Positions 61,254-64,000 of a DNA stretch of 64,000 nt are shown here, piece after piece. The notes under the pieces are model-generated. The model did not search any database and was not told the origin of the DNA. It saw nothing but the letters and a program-made list of their open reading frames with translations. Made by a program: the position numbers and the translations under genes. Source of the DNA: Streptomyces sp. CG 926 (lineage in GTDB: Bacteria; Actinomycetota; Actinomycetes; Streptomycetales; Streptomycetaceae); contig NZ_QGGZ01000011.1 in assembly GCF_003148825.1 (NCBI RefSeq), forward strand, positions 1-64,000, given 5' to 3'. The first letter of the stretch is position 1; each line of letters begins with the position of its first letter.

Positions 61254-62680
61254 TCGCCCTTTCCCTCGCCGAGATCGCCGACATCACCGGCGGGCGACCC
61301 CACGACATACCGGATCCGTCCGTCCAGGTCACCGGCCCCGTGGTCTACGACTCCCGCGAGGTCCGGCCGGGCAGCCTGTTCGCCGCCTTCGTCGGTGAGC
61401 GGGTCGACGGCCACGACTACGCGGAACGCGCCGTGGCCGCCGGGGCCGTGAGCGTCCTCGCGACCCGCCCCGTCGGCGTACCGGCCATCGTCGTCCCCGA
61501 CGTGGTGGCCGCCCTCGGCGCACTCGCCCGCGCCGTGGTCACCCGCCTGGGCACCGACGTCGTGGCCCTCACCGGATCCGCCGGCAAGACCTCCACCAAG
61601 GACCTCATCGCGCAGGTGCTGCAGCACCACGCGCCGACCGTGTGGACCCCCGGGAACCTCAACAACGAGATCGGCCTGCCGATCACGACGCTGCGCGTCA
61701 CCGAGGAAACCCAGCACCTGGTCCTGGAGATGGGCGCCCGCGGCATCGGCCACATCCGCTACCTCACCGGACTGACGCCCCCACGGATCGGTCTGGTCCT
61801 CAACGTGGGCACCGCCCACATCGGCGAGTTCGGCGGCCGCGAGCAGATCGCGCAGGCCAAGGGAGAGCTGGTCGAGGCCCTGCCGAGCGAGGCCGAGGGC
61901 GGCGTCGCCGTCCTCAACGCCGATGACCTGCTGGTTCGTGAGATGGCCGGGCGCACGAAGGCCCGTACGGTCCTCTTCGGCGAGGCAGAGGACGCCGAAA
62001 TCCGGGCCACCGAAGTCCGCATGACGGACAGGGGGCAGGCTTCCTTCACACTGCACACACCGACCGGGTGCAGTGACGTGACCTTGCGGCTGTACGGTGA
62101 GCACCACGTGTCGAACGCGCTCGCCGCGGCCGCCGTCGCCCATGTACTGGGCATGTCCGCACAGGAGATCGCCACGGCGCTCTCCGGGGCGGGCACGCTG
62201 TCCCGGTGGCGGATGGAGGTCACCGAGCGGGCGGACGGTGTGACGATCGTCAACGACGCCTACAACGCGAACCCGGAGTCCATGCGGGCCGCACTCCGCG
62301 CGCTCGCCGCGATGGGTGGTGCCGGCAGGGCGGACGGGGGACGCACGTGGGCGGTGCTCGGCCCGATGGCCGAGCTCGGAGACGACGCTCTCGCCGAGCA
62401 CGACGCGGTCGGACGACTTGTCGTCCGGCTCAACGTGAGCAAGCTCGTCGCGGTCGGGGGCAGGGAAGCCTCCTGGCTGCAACTGGGCGCATATAACGAG
62501 GGTTCGTGGGGTGAGGAGTCGGTGCTCGTGTCCGACGCACAGGCGGCGGTCGACCTGTTGCGCAGTGAACTGCGCCCGGGTGACGTCGTGCTGGTGAAGG
62601 CTTCCAGGTCGGCCGGTCTGGAGCGGGTGGCCCAGGGCCTTCTCGACAGCACTGTCGAGGGCGAGGTCGCCGACCGATGA
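61250..62680 (+). CDS. murF: UDP-MurNAc-tripeptide--D-Ala-D-Ala ligase
   Basis: A 476-residue Mur ligase that adds D-Ala-D-Ala to the tripeptide precursor. It has VVALTGSAGKTSTKDLIAQVL, NLNNEIGLP, LVLEMGARGIGHI and NDAYNANPESMRAAL, the last being specific for MurF. It overlaps murE by 4 nt (GTGA) and mraY by 4 nt (ATGA), so the three are translationally coupled. Confidence 0.96.
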   Translation: MIALSLAEIADITGGRPHDIPDPSVQVTGPVVYDSREVRPGSLFAAFVGERVDGHDYAERAVAAGAVSVLATRPVGVPAIVVPDVVAALGALARAVVTRLGTDVVALTGSAGKTSTKDLIAQVLQHHAPTVWTPGNLNNEIGLPITTLRVTEETQHLVLEMGARGIGHIRYLTGLTPPRIGLVLNVGTAHIGEFGGREQIAQAKGELVEALPSEAEGGVAVLNADDLLVREMAGRTKARTVLFGEAEDAEIRATEVRMTDRGQASFTLHTPTGCSDVTLRLYGEHHVSNALAAAAVAHVLGMSAQEIATALSGAGTLSRWRMEVTERADGVTIVNDAYNANPESMRAALRALAAMGGAGRADGGRTWAVLGPMAELGDDALAEHDAVGRLVVRLNVSKLVAVGGREASWLQLGAYNEGSWGEESVLVSDAQAAVDLLRSELRPGDVVLVKASRSAGLERVAQGLLDSTVEGEVADR

Positions 62681-63747
62681 GGCAGATTCTGTTCGCCGGT
62701 GTCATCGGCATGTTCCTGACCGTCGTGGGCACCCCGCTGCTGATCAAGCTGCTGGCCCGCAAGGGTTACGGCCAGTTCATCCGCGACGACGGCCCCCGCG
62801 GTCACGCCGGGAAGAAGGGCACGCCCACCATGGGCGGTATCTCCTTCATCCTGGCGACGCTCGTCGCGTACGCCCTGACGAAGGTCCTCACCGGCTCGGA
62901 ACCGAGCTTCTCGGGCCTGCTCGTCCTGTTCCTGATGGCGGGCATGGGCCTCGTCGGGTACCTGGACGACTACATCAAGATCGTCAAGCGGCGTTCGCTG
63001 GGTCTGCGGGCCAAGGCGAAGATGTCCGGCCAGCTGATCGTCGGTATCGCCTTCGCGGTGCTGGCCCTGCAGTTCAAGGACTCCCGCGGGCTGACCCCGG
63101 CCTCCACCAGGCTGTCGTTCGTCACGGACTTCGGCTGGTCGATAGGTCCGGTGCTGTTCGTGGTCTGGGCGCTGTTCATGATCCTGGCGATGTCCAACGG
63201 CGTGAACCTCACCGACGGCCTGGACGGTCTGGCGACCGGCGCCGCGGTGATGGTCTTCGGCGCCTACACCTTCATCGGCGTCTGGCAGTTCCAGGAGTCC
63301 TGCGCCTTCGCGGCGGACCTCACCAACCCGAACGCCTGCTTCGAGGTGCGCGATCCGCTCGACCTCGCGGTCGTCGCCTCCGCCCTCATGGGCGCCTGCT
63401 TCGGCTTCCTGTGGTGGAACACCTCGCCCGCCAAAATCTTCATGGGTGACACCGGCTCGCTCGCCCTCGGTGGCGCGCTCGCGGGCCTCGCCATCTGCTC
63501 CCGTACGGAGTTCCTGATGGCGCTCCTCGGCGGCCTGTTCGTGCTCATCACGATGTCGGTCGTCATCCAGGTCGGTTCCTTCAAGATGACCGGCAAGCGC
63601 GTCTTCCGGATGGCGCCACTTCAGCACCACTTCGAGCTCAAGGGCTGGTCCGAGGTACTCGTCGTGGTCCGCTTCTGGATCATCCAGGGCATGTGCGTGA
63701 TCGTTGGTCTCGGTCTCTTCTACGCGGGATGGGCAGCCGACAAGTGA
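62677..63747 (+). CDS. mraY: Phospho-MurNAc-pentapeptide transferase
   Basis: A 356-residue integral membrane enzyme with about ten helices. Conserved blocks are GKKGTPTMGGISFI, LGYLDDYIKI-like YLDDYIKIVKRRSLGL, MSNGVNLTDGLDGLA and FMGDTGSLALGGAL, and the C-terminal FRMAPLQHHFELKGW. It joins UDP-MurNAc-pentapeptide to undecaprenyl phosphate, giving lipid I. ATG overlaps murF; stop overlaps the murD GTG. Confidence 0.96.
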   Translation: MRQILFAGVIGMFLTVVGTPLLIKLLARKGYGQFIRDDGPRGHAGKKGTPTMGGISFILATLVAYALTKVLTGSEPSFSGLLVLFLMAGMGLVGYLDDYIKIVKRRSLGLRAKAKMSGQLIVGIAFAVLALQFKDSRGLTPASTRLSFVTDFGWSIGPVLFVVWALFMILAMSNGVNLTDGLDGLATGAAVMVFGAYTFIGVWQFQESCAFAADLTNPNACFEVRDPLDLAVVASALMGACFGFLWWNTSPAKIFMGDTGSLALGGALAGLAICSRTEFLMALLGGLFVLITMSVVIQVGSFKMTGKRVFRMAPLQHHFELKGWSEVLVVVRFWIIQGMCVIVGLGLFYAGWAADK

Positions 63748-64000
63748 GTTCTTCCGAGCCGGCCGGCGTACTCGGCCCCGACGCCCTGGGCCGGTTCGGC
63801 CTGCCGGGCCGGATCACCGTGGCGGGGCTCGGCATCAGCGGCATCAGCGCCGCCCGCGCACTGGCGGGGCTGGGCGCGCGCGTGACCGTCGTCGACAACG
63901 GCGACGGTGACGCGCACCGGGCCAGGGCCGCCGAGCTCGTGGAGCTCGGCATCGAGGTCCGCCTCGGCTACCTGCCCGACGGCGCCCGGGCGGGCGAGAC
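63744..64000 (+). CDS. murD: UDP-MurNAc-L-alanine--D-glutamate ligase, partial
   Basis: The first 85 codons of MurD, cut by the window end. It contains ITVAGLGISGISAARALAGLG, the N-terminal uracil-binding Rossmann strand of MurD, and EVRLGYLPDG. The GTG at 63744 overlaps the mraY stop by 4 nt, fitting the operon; an in-frame ATG at 63729 is an alternative start. The ligase domain is not in the window. Confidence 0.9.
   Translation, partial: MSSSEPAGVLGPDALGRFGLPGRITVAGLGISGISAARALAGLGARVTVVDNGDGDAHRARAAELVELGIEVRLGYLPDGARAGE

Overview
The window is chromosomal DNA from a high-GC actinomycete, almost certainly a Streptomyces. The evidence is very strong G/C bias at third codon positions, many GTG and TTG starts, LuxR and TetR regulators of streptomycete type, IdeR/DmdR1-like iron boxes, and the gene order. 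It is core chromosome: no prophage, insertion sequence, integrase, CRISPR array, tRNA or rRNA was seen. As recalled from memory, the order resembles the S. coelicolor segment just upstream of ftsZ and, more loosely, M. tuberculosis Rv2190c to about Rv2155c (NlpC/P60, PimB', FadD15, SRPBCC, ArsA-like ATPase, PlsC, DAHP synthase, Ser/Thr kinase, Rv2175c, MetF, then the dcw cluster).

Layout. 0.3-3.1 kb: small Lrp-type sensor protein, rhomboid protease, zinc-ribbon protein, NYN nuclease-like protein. 3.3-5.6 kb: tandem secreted NlpC/P60 peptidoglycan hydrolases. 5.7-12.8 kb: metalloprotease-like lipoprotein, PimB'-type mannosyltransferase, secreted cholesterol oxidase, long-chain acyl-CoA ligase, metallophosphoesterase. 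12.9-18.6 kb: SRPBCC protein, ArsA-like ATPase, acidic small protein, glucokinase, an endonuclease/exonuclease/phosphatase-fold protein, a membrane protein and an esterase. 18.8-23.8 kb: PlsC acyltransferase, a MacS/MacR-type two-component system, phosphofructokinase, D-lactate-dehydrogenase-like enzyme. 24.2-27.8 kb: fused anthranilate synthase with a Trp-codon leader and attenuator, divergent from class II DAHP synthase. 28-31 kb: iron storage pair (bfd, bfr), sulfite-oxidase-like protein, a His-rich membrane protein under a CsoR-like operator, endonuclease IV. 31.1-33.0 kb: PASTA Ser/Thr kinase. 33.05-34.73 kb: a 1.6 kb palindromic, non-coding-looking repeat region, the most unusual structure here. 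34.7-40.6 kb: thiOSG behind a TPP riboswitch, a ferredoxin-reductase-like flavoprotein, an Rv2175c-like DNA-binding protein, thiE and metF. 40.7-49.6 kb: membrane proteins, a CrtI-like oxidoreductase, methyltransferase, HEPN protein, and a three-gene ATPase / YhgE-Pip / TetR unit behind a perfect 24-bp palindrome. 50.0-54.8 kb: MoxR - DUF58 - transglutaminase operon. 54.9-55.5 kb: beta-carbonic anhydrase. 55.9-64.0 kb: dcw cluster rsmH-ftsL-ftsI-murE-murF-mraY-murD, cut by the window end.

The genes combine central metabolism (glucose phosphorylation, PFK, lactate, shikimate/tryptophan, thiamine, methionine folate), envelope construction (PimB', PlsC, NlpC/P60, dcw genes) and signalling (PASTA kinase, MacRS). 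Several regulatory elements are visible directly: a Trp leader/attenuator, a TPP riboswitch, a CRP-like site at pfkA, iron boxes at bfd, a CsoR-like box, a TetR-type palindrome and intrinsic terminators. A short streptomycete intergenic palindrome with core GCCGGCG(T/A)TTGAGGCGCGGGG recurs throughout, including once inside the dcw operon. Gene functions rest on motif recognition and family knowledge; no database search was possible.
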